A stretch of DNA of 56,510 nucleotides from Gemmatimonadota bacterium (GTDB taxonomy: Bacteria; Gemmatimonadota; Gemmatimonadetes; Longimicrobiales; Gaopeijiaceae), in NCBI GenBank assembly GCA_022826025.1, contig JAJDVR010000026.1, positions 1 to 56,510 on the forward strand, in the 5' to 3' direction. The notes beneath the pieces are model-generated. The model was not told the DNA's origin. It was given only the letters and a program-made list of their open reading frames with translations, and did not search any database. Positions 39,638 to 48,371 of this stretch are shown here, piece after piece; position 1 is the stretch's first letter; every line of letters starts with the position of its first letter. The translations under genes and the position numbers were made by a program.

Positions 39638-41251
39638 ATGAAGACCTTCCCACCGCGCATGGCTGCACTGATGCTGGCCGCAGGCCTCGCCGCCGGCTGT
39701 GGCGAGGCCACTCCGGGAGACTCCGGATCCGCTCCGTCGCGCCTCGGGGACGAGAGCATGCGCGCCGCCCTGTTCGAGAGCATCGTGGCCCGCACCGAGG
39801 CGCGCGAGGCCTTCTCACCGGCGAAGAACGAGGCGCTGGGGCTGGACCCGCTCGCGGCGATGCGGGCCCTTCGCGACCGCGTGGTCGCGGCAGACAGCGA
39901 GGTCGAGCTCTTCTACGCGCTCGCCGCCCTGAGCGCCGCGCGCCGCGACCGCCACCTGGACGTGATCCTGGTCCCCGGCGGGCTCGAGCTGCCCGACAGC
40001 GCCGGCCTGGAGGTGAGCGGAGGAAGCGCGCCCGAACCCCGCCAGGCGGGCGTCAGGGTGTTCCCCGACTACGGGGGCGACGAACTCGCCTACTTCGTGG
40101 GGGAGGTCGCGGAGGGAGTCGACGGCCCGCCCGTCGGCAGCCGGGTTCTCGAAGTGAACGGCATGCCGGTGGACGCGTGGCACGAGGCCGCGGCCGTCTA
40201 CGTGCCCCACTCCACCGAGGCCGGCCTGCGCTGGAAGCTGGCGGAGGCCATGACCGTCTCCAGCGCCATCTTCCCGCCCGCGCTGCGCCCTGAGCAGCTC
40301 ACCCTGGTGGTGGCAGGCGGCGACGGGGCCGAGGGGCGGTACCGGCTTGCCTGGCACGCACCCGGCGAGCTCGCCTGGTCCGGCCTCTCCGAGCCCCGCT
40401 ATCCGGGCACGCGCAACGTGCTCAGCACCCCCACCTACGACTTCCTGGTGCCGGACGCCTCCGCCGGGCACGTGGTCCTGGTGTGGTACGGGTTCCGGGA
40501 GACGATGGTCCCGGATGTCGACCGCCTGGTCGAGTACGCGGCCGCCAACGACCTCCTCGACCACACCCTGGTGATGGACGTCACCCGCAGCCGGGGCGGC
40601 TCGCTGGGGCCTTACGCGATGCAGCGCCTGCAGCCGCGCCCCTTCAGGACCACCTTCGGCAACCTGCGCCTGAGCGACGTGATCCAGCCTTTCATCGACG
40701 AGAAGCGGGCCGAAGCCGCCGAGCAGGGCGCGATGGACTCGGGGGTGCCGGAGGTCATCGACGACGGCACCTGGCTGCTCGACTGGCTGGAGACGGACGT
40801 GGCGCCCGCGCTGGCGCGCGGCGACGCCTATTCCAATGCGGTGCCCTTCAAGAGCGCGCACGCCCCGCGCGACTCGGACGGGATCCTCGAACCCGCGCCG
40901 GTCCACTTCCGTGGATCCATCGCGATCGTCTCGGGTCCGAGCGGTGGGTCGCACCTGGATCAGTTCGTCTCCATCATCTCCGACAACGGCCTTGGACCGG
41001 TGGTGGGCATGCCGCCGGGAGGCTACTCCAACACCTGGGAGTGGGAGGAGACGCTGACGCTGGAGCCCGGCGGACAGCCCCTGGTCGGCTTCATGTGGAA
41101 CATCGGCCACACGCTGCGGCCCAACGGCGAAATCCTCGAGGGCAACCCGGTGGAGGTCGACGAGTGGATTCCGCTCACCGCGGACAACGTGGCCGACTAC
41201 TACGGGATCCTGCTCGACCGGGCGCTGGCGCTTGTCGCATCCTCGAACTGA
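39638..41251 (+). CDS. Divergent S41 (tail-specific protease-like) family lipoprotein
   Basis: Lipobox LAAGCGE; PDZ-like GSRVLEVNGMPVDAWHE; S41-like core VVLVWYGFRETMVPDVDRLVEYA...VMDVTRSRGGS...IAIVSGPSGGSHLDQFVSIISDNGLGPVVGMPPGGYSN. Confidence 0.7.
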   Translation: MKTFPPRMAALMLAAGLAAGCGEATPGDSGSAPSRLGDESMRAALFESIVARTEAREAFSPAKNEALGLDPLAAMRALRDRVVAADSEVELFYALAALSAARRDRHLDVILVPGGLELPDSAGLEVSGGSAPEPRQAGVRVFPDYGGDELAYFVGEVAEGVDGPPVGSRVLEVNGMPVDAWHEAAAVYVPHSTEAGLRWKLAEAMTVSSAIFPPALRPEQLTLVVAGGDGAEGRYRLAWHAPGELAWSGLSEPRYPGTRNVLSTPTYDFLVPDASAGHVVLVWYGFRETMVPDVDRLVEYAAANDLLDHTLVMDVTRSRGGSLGPYAMQRLQPRPFRTTFGNLRLSDVIQPFIDEKRAEAAEQGAMDSGVPEVIDDGTWLLDWLETDVAPALARGDAYSNAVPFKSAHAPRDSDGILEPAPVHFRGSIAIVSGPSGGSHLDQFVSIISDNGLGPVVGMPPGGYSNTWEWEETLTLEPGGQPLVGFMWNIGHTLRPNGEILEGNPVEVDEWIPLTADNVADYYGILLDRALALVASSN

Positions 41252-42467
41252 CGGGCGCCGGTTCGGACCCGGCGCGCGCATCTTCGCCGGCATGGCGGCC
41301 GGCATCGTCGTCGGCGCCATCCTGGGCGAGCGGGCGGCCGTGCTCCAGCCGGTCGGCGACCTCTTCATCCGATTGCTGGTGCTGGCGGCGGTGCCGCTGG
41401 TCTGCTTCAACCTTCTGGCCGGGCTGGCGGCCCATTCGGGCGTGCGCGCGTTCGGGCGGCTTGCCGCGAAGATCCTGGCCTGGTTCGTCGCCACGGACCT
41501 CGTGGCGCTGTGCGCGGGGATGGGGGCGATGACGCTGCTGCAGCCCGGCGCCGGAATGGAGCTGACCACGCCGGTGGACGAGGCCGTGGGCGCGGTTCCG
41601 TCGCTTGCGGATGTCCTGCTGGACATGATCCCGGTGAACCTCTTCCAGGCCTTCGCGGAGGGGAATATCGTGCAGGTGGTGGTGGCCTCGCTCGCGATCG
41701 GGGTGGCCACCCTGATGCTCGGGGGCGGGGCGCGCGCCCGGCTGGAGGCGGCCTACCGCGACCTGGCCGACCTCTTCCGCCGCCTGGTGGATCTGGTGCT
41801 CGTGCTGGCGCCGCTGGGGATCGGCGCGCTCATGGCGGCAACCGCCGGGCGCTACGGCGCCGAGCTGCTCGGCGGGCTGGCGCGCTTCCTGACGGGGGTG
41901 TGGGGCGCGCAGGCGATGCTCTTCTGCGGGTACATGCTCGTACTCCGCTTCCTGACGACGCAGCATCCCCGGCGTTTCCTGAGCGATACCGGTCCGCTCT
42001 GGGCGACCACGGCGGCGACCTCCTCCAGCCTGGCCTCGCTCTCCGTCGGCCTGGAGAAGGCGGAGAAGCTGAGCCTGCCGCGCCGGATCTACAGCTTCAC
42101 GCTGCCGCTGGGGGCGCAACTCAACAAGGACGGCACCGCGGTCATGCTCGGGGCGGTGCTGGTCTTCACCGCCCAGGCGGCGGGGGTGGAGTTCAGCCCG
42201 GAGGCGCTCCTCGCCATCCTGCCGATCGGGCTCCTGCTCTCGCAGGGCTCGGGCGGGATCCCGGGCGGCGGTTTCGTCGTGGCTCTGGTCTACGTGCAGG
42301 CATTCAACCTGCCGATCGAGATCGCCGCCATGGTGGGCGGCATATACCGGCTGGTCGACATGGGGAACACGACGTTGAACATCATGGGGGACATGGTCGG
42401 GACGGCGCTGGTGGCGGGGCGGGACGAGGGCGGGGCCAGGCCCGCGGTCTCCGGGGCGGGCTCGTGA
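41232..42467 (+). CDS. Dicarboxylate/amino acid:cation symporter (DAACS/SDF family)
   Basis: IFAGMAAGIVVGAILG, FIRLLVLAAVPLVCFNLLAGLA, TTAATSSSLASLSVGLEKAEKL, LPLGAQLNKDGTAVMLG, GGIPGGGFVVALVYVQAFNLP, RLVDMGNTTLNIMGDM. Confidence 0.92.
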   Translation: MSHPRTDGRRFGPGARIFAGMAAGIVVGAILGERAAVLQPVGDLFIRLLVLAAVPLVCFNLLAGLAAHSGVRAFGRLAAKILAWFVATDLVALCAGMGAMTLLQPGAGMELTTPVDEAVGAVPSLADVLLDMIPVNLFQAFAEGNIVQVVVASLAIGVATLMLGGGARARLEAAYRDLADLFRRLVDLVLVLAPLGIGALMAATAGRYGAELLGGLARFLTGVWGAQAMLFCGYMLVLRFLTTQHPRRFLSDTGPLWATTAATSSSLASLSVGLEKAEKLSLPRRIYSFTLPLGAQLNKDGTAVMLGAVLVFTAQAAGVEFSPEALLAILPIGLLLSQGSGGIPGGGFVVALVYVQAFNLPIEIAAMVGGIYRLVDMGNTTLNIMGDMVGTALVAGRDEGGARPAVSGAGS

Positions 42468-43642
42468 ACCCCGGGGTGCGCGCGCTCTTTCCGGGCGCGG
42501 GACGCCACGCCTACTTCGACATCGCCGCGCGCTGCCTGCTCGCGGAACCGGTGCGGGACGCCGCCGCCGCCCACCTGGAGACGCGCATGCGGGAGGGGGG
42601 CGACAAGGACGAGCTGCGGGCGGTGGTCGAGGAGGCCCGCTCCGACTTCGCCGCCCTGGTCGGGGCCGCACCGGAGGAGATCGCGATCACCAAGAACGTC
42701 TCCGACGGGCTCAACCTCTTCGCCGCCAGCCTGCCCTGGCGGGCCGGGGACAACGTGGTCTTCTGCCCCGAACTCGAGCATCCCAACAACATCTACCTGT
42801 GGTACAACCTGCGCCGCACGAGAGGGGTGGAGGTGCGCCCGGTGGCACCGGTGGACGGGGAGGTGCCGGTGGAGGCGATGGTCGCGGCCATGGACGGCCG
42901 CACCCGCCTGGTGACCGTGCCGAGCATCTCCTTCGCGCCCGGTTTCGTGACCGACCTGGCGGCGGTCGCGGCGGCGGCGCGGGGGGTGGGGGCCCTCACC
43001 CTGGTCGACGCGGCCCAGTCGGTGGGGGCGGCGGTCACGGACGTGCGCCGCCAGGGGATCGACGCCCTCGCGGTGGCGACCCAGAAGTGCCTGCTGTTGC
43101 TCTACGGGTTCGGGTTTCTGTACGTGCGCCGGGAGGTGGCCGACGACCTGATCCCGGGTCACGTGGCCCGCTACGGCATCGAGCTGGAGGGCGCCCACGA
43201 GACCGCCTTCTCCGCCGACGAGCTTCGCTATCGCGCGGGCGCCATGCGCTTCGATGTCGGAAACTACAACTACCTGGGCGCGGTGGCGGCGCGCGCGGCG
43301 CTCGAGCTGATCCGCCGGTGGACGGTCGAGGCCGTCGAGGCCCACGTCTGCCGCGTGGCGCGGCGGCTGGCTGCGGGTTTCGCAGAGCTCGGGCTGCCCG
43401 TGGTGGGTGAGGCGTCGTCGCCTCGGCGGGCGCACATCGTGACGGTCGGCACGAGCGGCGGCGGGCGCCACTACACCGCGGACGACCCTGCGATGAACGC
43501 CCTCCATGCGCGGCTGAACGCCGATGGCGTCCGGCTCGCCATCCGCAGCGGAATGTTGCGCTTTTCGGTGGGCGTCTACAACGATGACTCGGACGTGGAG
43601 CGCGTCCTGGCCAGCGCCCGCGCCTGGATCCGGGGCCGGTGA
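42464..43642 (+). CDS. Class V aminotransferase / cysteine desulfurase-like PLP enzyme
   Basis: PEEIAITKNVSDGLNLFAASLPWRAGDNVVFCPELEHPNN, LTLVDAAQSVGAAVTDVRRQGIDALAVATQKCLLLLYGFGFLYV (candidate PLP Lys). GTG start overlaps the symporter stop by 4 nt. Confidence 0.87.
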   Translation: MNPGVRALFPGAGRHAYFDIAARCLLAEPVRDAAAAHLETRMREGGDKDELRAVVEEARSDFAALVGAAPEEIAITKNVSDGLNLFAASLPWRAGDNVVFCPELEHPNNIYLWYNLRRTRGVEVRPVAPVDGEVPVEAMVAAMDGRTRLVTVPSISFAPGFVTDLAAVAAAARGVGALTLVDAAQSVGAAVTDVRRQGIDALAVATQKCLLLLYGFGFLYVRREVADDLIPGHVARYGIELEGAHETAFSADELRYRAGAMRFDVGNYNYLGAVAARAALELIRRWTVEAVEAHVCRVARRLAAGFAELGLPVVGEASSPRRAHIVTVGTSGGGRHYTADDPAMNALHARLNADGVRLAIRSGMLRFSVGVYNDDSDVERVLASARAWIRGR

Positions 43643-43801
43643 CGTGGCACACGCGCCGGTCCGGAAACCTTCGGCGCGGGCGGGGTTAGCAACCGGACAG
43701 CGCCCGGTTCCGTCCTGTAAGGGAGACCCGACGCGGGGAACGCCGGTTCCCACGCCTGAACCAGCCACGCGGGAAGGTCCAAACCCGCCTTCAGCGGAGT
43801 C

Positions 43802-45493
43802 GTGAAACCCATGCGATTCTCCCGCTCCCTGCTTGCTCCCGGCCTCATTCTGGCAGCGGCCCTGCTTTGTGGCGGCTGGTTCCTCCAACAGGGCATCGCC
43901 CAGGATCGCAACGTCTACTTCCAGGCGCGCCTCCTGCAAGAGGTGCTCGACCGGGTGGCGGCGGACTTCGTGGACCCGGTAGAGTTGAAGGCGCTCTACG
44001 GCACCGCCATCGACGCCGTCATCGAGGAGCTCGACGATCCCAACACGGAGTACCTGAGTGCCTACGAATGGGACAACCTCCGCATCAATACCGAGGGGGA
44101 GTACGCCGGGGTGGGGCTGGAGATCGTGCGCCAGGGAGACTGGATCACGGTGATGAGCGCCCTGCCGGGCACCCCGGGCGAGCGGGCGGGCATCCGCGCG
44201 GGGGATCGCATCGTCGAGGTCGAAGGCGAATCCGCGCGAGGCTGGAACCCGGACCGGGCGGTCATGGCGCTGCGCGGCAGGCCGGGCACGGAAGTGGATG
44301 TCAGGATCGGGCGTCCGGGGATCGAGGAACCCATTCCGTTCACGCTGGAGCGAGCCACGGTTCAGATCCTCTCGGTGCCGTTCACCCACCTCTTCCAGGA
44401 CGGGGTGGGATACGTTCCCCTGCGCGTGTTCAGCGAAAACGCCCGCGACGAACTCGAGGGGGCCATCGAAGCCCTCATCGAGGACGGGGCCACCCGGATG
44501 ATCCTGGACCTGCGCGGAAACCCGGGCGGGCTGCTGGATCAGGGCGTCGCGCTTGCCGACCTCTTCCTCGACGAGGACCTGACCGTCGCGGAGACGCGTG
44601 GCCGCACGAGGAGCCAGAACTCGGTCCTGCGCACCGGGCAGGGGGAATCCTTCCCGGGGCTTCCCCTGGTGATTCTGATCGACGGACGCAGCGCGAGCGC
44701 GTCGGAGATCGTCGCCGGCGCGCTTCAGGATCACGACCGGGCCCTGGTTCTGGGGGCGACCTCGTTCGGAAAGGGGTTGGTGCAGACGCTCTACCGGCTG
44801 AGCGGGGGCAACATGCTCAAGCTGACGACGGCGCGCTGGTACACGCCGTCGGGGCGCTCGATTCAGAAGGCCCGGGTGCCCGACGAATCGGCCTTCGACG
44901 ATGTCGTGCTGACCCTGGCGGGGCAGTGGGTGCAGCGGTCCGACGTCGAGGACCGGCAGCCGTACCGGTCTTTCGGTGGGCGACGCGTCCTCGGCGGCGG
45001 CGGCATCACTCCGGATCTTCGTGTCCTTCCCGATACCCTGACCGACGCCGAAGAAGCGGCGGTGCTTCGCCTGGACCGGCACGCGCGCGGCTTCAGCAAC
45101 GCCCTGTTCGAGTTCGCCGTCCTCTACATTCAGGAGCGGCCGGACCTCCCTCCGGGCTCCGCGATCGGGGACGCCGACCTCGCGCGCTTCCGGCAGCACC
45201 TTGCCGAGCAGGGAATCGACGCCGAGGCTGCGGCGCTCGAGCGTGCGGAACGCTATCTGCGGTTCCAGCTGGAGCGCGAAATCGCCCGCAGGCGCGCGGG
45301 TCGGGAAGGCGAGTTTCTCCGCCTGATGACCGCCGATCCGCCACTGGCGCGCGCCGTCGAGTTGCTGGCGCGCGCGCGGTCGCAGCAGGAGCTCTTCGAT
45401 CTGGTTGCGGCCGAAGAGTCGCTCGCGGACAGCGCCGTTCCGGCGGCAGGCGGCATCGCCCGGGACGGTTCGCCGGGCACGGGATCCCCCTGA
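43802..45493 (+). CDS. ctpA: C-terminal processing peptidase (S41A family)
   Basis: PDZ GVGLEIVRQGDWITVMSALPGTPGERAGIRAGDRIVEVEG; DLRGNPGGLLDQGV; catalytic-Ser region DGRSASASEIVAGALQDHDRA and Lys region TSFGKGLVQT. Confidence 0.95.
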   Translation: MKPMRFSRSLLAPGLILAAALLCGGWFLQQGIAQDRNVYFQARLLQEVLDRVAADFVDPVELKALYGTAIDAVIEELDDPNTEYLSAYEWDNLRINTEGEYAGVGLEIVRQGDWITVMSALPGTPGERAGIRAGDRIVEVEGESARGWNPDRAVMALRGRPGTEVDVRIGRPGIEEPIPFTLERATVQILSVPFTHLFQDGVGYVPLRVFSENARDELEGAIEALIEDGATRMILDLRGNPGGLLDQGVALADLFLDEDLTVAETRGRTRSQNSVLRTGQGESFPGLPLVILIDGRSASASEIVAGALQDHDRALVLGATSFGKGLVQTLYRLSGGNMLKLTTARWYTPSGRSIQKARVPDESAFDDVVLTLAGQWVQRSDVEDRQPYRSFGGRRVLGGGGITPDLRVLPDTLTDAEEAAVLRLDRHARGFSNALFEFAVLYIQERPDLPPGSAIGDADLARFRQHLAEQGIDAEAAALERAERYLRFQLEREIARRRAGREGEFLRLMTADPPLARAVELLARARSQQELFDLVAAEESLADSAVPAAGGIARDGSPGTGSP

Positions 45494-45583
45494 GGGCGCG
45501 TCCGCCGGCCCCGGACGTCGACCGGCTCATCCTGCCATTCCATCGCCCGGAGAAACGGTGTTCCTTTCTCGTGCGAGTCGCGG

Positions 45584-46633
45584 ATGGCGTCCGCAGTCTT
45601 CGTGAGCCGGGACATGGGCGGACGGGCACGCCGGGCTGACCGCGGGCCGTGCGTGCGGGTTATCCGCTGCGATACCGTCGAGTCGGTGCATCGCGTGCAT
45701 GTGGCGGTCGCCGACGCCCGTGGGCGGCTGATCGGCGGTTGTGGCGACCCGGGGCGGGTGGCGTTCTACCGGTCGGCCGCGAAGCCCTTCCAGGCGCTTC
45801 CGCTGGTGGAGGACGGCGTCCTCGAACGGTTCGGGTTCACGGAAGAGGAGCTCGCGCTGTGTTGCGCGTCCCACAACGCCGAACGTGAGCACCTGGCCCT
45901 GGCCCGAAGCATGCTGGCCAGGGCCGGACTGGACGAGCGCGCGCTGGCGTGCGGGCCGCACCCGTCTCTGCGGCCGGAACGGGCGCGCGAGCTGTGGGCA
46001 CGGGGCACCAGCCTCGGCGCCGTGCACAACAACTGTTCGGGCAAACACGCGGGGATGCTCGCCCTGGCGGTGGCCAACGGATGGCCTCCCGAGGGATACC
46101 TCGAGCCAGGCCATCCCGTGCAGCAGCGCATGCTCGCCGAGATCGCGCGCTGGACGGGGGTGGCCGCATCGGAACTCGTGACCGGGACCGACGGATGCGG
46201 CGTGGTGACCTTCGCGCTCTCGCTGGCGGAAATGGCGATATCCTTCGCGCGCTTCACGGCGGCGGCGGATGCGGGAGGTCCCGCGGCCCGCATCGTAGCC
46301 GCGATGACCGGGCATCCGTTCGCGGTGGCGGGAACGGGTCGCACCTGTACGGCGGTCATGCAACGGCTGGGTGGTCGGGTTTTCGTCAAGACGGGTGCCG
46401 AGGGCGTGTACTGCGGAGGCGTGCGCGGGCGTGGCCTGGGCTTCGCTCTCAAGGTGGAAGACGGGGCCCGGCGCGCGAGCGACGTCGCCCTTATCGGGGT
46501 GTTGTCGGATCTGGGCGTCGCGGAGGCGGGCGATGTCTCGGCGCTCGCCAGGGGACGCAGTGAGGTGCTCAATACCCTGGGGGTGGATGTGGGACGGATC
46601 GAGAACGCGTTTCGGGTCGAGATGGATCGGTGA
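45584..46633 (+). CDS. L-asparaginase II family protein
   Basis: RSAAKPFQALPLVEDG, CCASHNAEREHLA, HNNCSGKHAGMLALA, GTDGCGVVTFALSL. True start may be ATG 45614. Confidence 0.9.
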   Translation: MASAVFVSRDMGGRARRADRGPCVRVIRCDTVESVHRVHVAVADARGRLIGGCGDPGRVAFYRSAAKPFQALPLVEDGVLERFGFTEEELALCCASHNAEREHLALARSMLARAGLDERALACGPHPSLRPERARELWARGTSLGAVHNNCSGKHAGMLALAVANGWPPEGYLEPGHPVQQRMLAEIARWTGVAASELVTGTDGCGVVTFALSLAEMAISFARFTAAADAGGPAARIVAAMTGHPFAVAGTGRTCTAVMQRLGGRVFVKTGAEGVYCGGVRGRGLGFALKVEDGARRASDVALIGVLSDLGVAEAGDVSALARGRSEVLNTLGVDVGRIENAFRVEMDR

Positions 46634-47370
46634 TGGGCACGGCTGGAGATGACGGCGTGCCGGCGCCGTCGCTCACCCCGGCGGAGCGGTCGCTGGTGAG
46701 GGTAAGCGCCGCGCTGGCCGCCGGAAGCGAGGACGCCCTCCGCTCCGCGCTGGCGGAGGCGGCGCACATCGCCGACCCTGTGGAGGTGGAGGAGGCGCTG
46801 TTGCAGAGTTATCTGTTCCTGGGGTATCCGGCCGCGCTCGCCGCGCTTGCCGTGTGGCGGGAGGTGAGTCCGGCACCCCCCGCGGACGCAGGCCCCGACG
46901 ACTGGCCGGGATGGGCGCGTCGGGGCGCGGCGCTCTGCCGGCGCGTCTACTCCACGCAGTACCGCGAGCTGCGCGACAGCGTCCGGCGCCTGCACCCGGA
47001 GATGGAGCGGTGGATGGTGGTGGAAGGCTACGGGAAGGTACTCGCTCGCCCCGGGCTGGCCCCGGTCGCCCGGGAGTACTGCATCGTGGCCCTGCTCGCC
47101 GTTGCCGACGCGGGTCCGCAGCTGTATTCGCACCTGCGCGGGGGACTCAACCTGGGAGCGCCTCCGGATGCACTGGCAGAGACCCTGGCGGCGGCCGCTC
47201 GCTTCATGGACGACGCCCGAAGCGAGGCCGCGCGCGCCACATTGCGCCGAGTGCTGTCCCGCCGCGATGGAGGGAGGCGGGAGGAGCGGGACGGCGTGCA
47301 ACCGGGCGGCGGGAGCGGCCGCGACCGGCATGCCGGTGAGGCCGTGGGCCCGGGCGGGGAGGAAGAATAG
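46630..47370 (+). CDS. Carboxymuconolactone decarboxylase (CMD)-like protein
   Basis: VEEALLQSYLFLGYPAALAALAVWRE and VAREYCIVALLAVADAGPQLYSHLRGGLNLGAPPDALAETLA resemble tandem CMD repeats without a CxxC. Confidence 0.68.
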   Translation: MMGTAGDDGVPAPSLTPAERSLVRVSAALAAGSEDALRSALAEAAHIADPVEVEEALLQSYLFLGYPAALAALAVWREVSPAPPADAGPDDWPGWARRGAALCRRVYSTQYRELRDSVRRLHPEMERWMVVEGYGKVLARPGLAPVAREYCIVALLAVADAGPQLYSHLRGGLNLGAPPDALAETLAAAARFMDDARSEAARATLRRVLSRRDGGRREERDGVQPGGGSGRDRHAGEAVGPGGEEE

Positions 47371-47373
47371 CGG

Positions 47374-48366
47374 ATGGGGGAGGGGATCTTCGTCGACCGG
47401 GCCGTCATCGAGGTGGCAGCGGGAACCGGCGGTTCGGGGGCCGAGGCGTTCCGGCGCGAGAAGGGCACGCCGCGCGGTGGGCCTTCCGGGGGAGACGGCG
47501 GTCGCGGGGGGGATGTGGTGCTGGTCACTGACCCTCAGCTCTCGACCCTCCTCGACTTCAGCTATCGGCGTCACTACCGCGCGGAGAGGGGGCAGCACGG
47601 AGGCGGCAACAACCGCACCGGCCGCAGCGGCGCGGATCGGGTGGTGTCCGTCCCACCGGGCACCACCGTGCGGGACGCCGGCACCTCGGAATTCATGGGG
47701 GAACTGGTCGCGGCCAACGACCGGGTGGTGGTCGCCCGGGGGGGGCGGGGGGGGCGGGGCAACGCCCGCTTCGCCTCGGCGCGCAACCAGGCCCCGACGC
47801 GATGGGAGCCCGGCGCGGAGGGAGAGGCCCGGCGCATCGAACTCGAGCTCAGGCTGATCGCGGACGTCGGCCTGGTCGGAGAACCCAACGCCGGCAAGTC
47901 GACCCTGCTCGCGAGCGTTTCGGCGGCCCGGCCGAAGGTGGCTGAGTATCCCTTTACCACCCTTGTTCCCAGCCTGGGGGTGGTCAACCTGCCCGACTTT
48001 CGATCCTTCGTGCTGGCCGACATCCCCGGGATCATCGAGGGCGCCCACGAGGGGAAGGGCCTGGGGCTGCGCTTCCTGCGCCATGTCGAACGCACGCGCA
48101 CGCTGGTCTATCTGATTCCGGCCGACTCGAGCGACCCCCAGGCGGAGTACGGGCGCCTGCGATCCGAGCTGCGGAGCCACTCCCGCGCCCTGGCCGCAAG
48201 GGAGCATTGCCTGGTGGTGTCCAAGATGGACCTGGTGGATCCCGGCGCCCCGGCGCCCCGCGTCGAGGCCCCCGATGCCTGGGGGTGCTTCGCGGTGTCG
48301 GCGGTGACCCGCCGGGGTCTCGACGGACTTTGCGAAGCGCTCTGGCGTCGAACCCGGCAGAGCTGA
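47374..48366 (+). CDS. obgE: GTPase Obg/CgtA
   Basis: Gly-rich Obg fold (REKGTPRGGPSGGDGGRGGDVVLV), GEPNAGKSTLLASVSAARPKVAEYPFTTLVPSLGVV, DIPGIIEGAHEGKGLG. Confidence 0.96.
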   Translation: MGEGIFVDRAVIEVAAGTGGSGAEAFRREKGTPRGGPSGGDGGRGGDVVLVTDPQLSTLLDFSYRRHYRAERGQHGGGNNRTGRSGADRVVSVPPGTTVRDAGTSEFMGELVAANDRVVVARGGRGGRGNARFASARNQAPTRWEPGAEGEARRIELELRLIADVGLVGEPNAGKSTLLASVSAARPKVAEYPFTTLVPSLGVVNLPDFRSFVLADIPGIIEGAHEGKGLGLRFLRHVERTRTLVYLIPADSSDPQAEYGRLRSELRSHSRALAAREHCLVVSKMDLVDPGAPAPRVEAPDAWGCFAVSAVTRRGLDGLCEALWRRTRQS

Positions 48367-48371
48367 CGGCC

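Noticed and set aside
41510-42463. N-terminal part of the 710-aa + ORF
   Set aside because: Alternate-frame reading of the symporter gene; the PLP enzyme homology starts at GTG 42464.
43652-43788. Known riboswitch (cobalamin, SAM, glycine) upstream of ctpA
   Set aside because: Some fragments look suggestive (GGTTAGCAACC, GGGAGACCCG), but no class consensus is met; kept only as an unassigned structured-leader candidate.
42290-45199. 969-aa - strand ORF
   Set aside because: Antisense to the symporter, PLP enzyme and ctpA, all with strong family motifs. Arg/Gly/Pro/His-rich, no recognisable domain: typical stop-poor shadow frame in GC-rich DNA.
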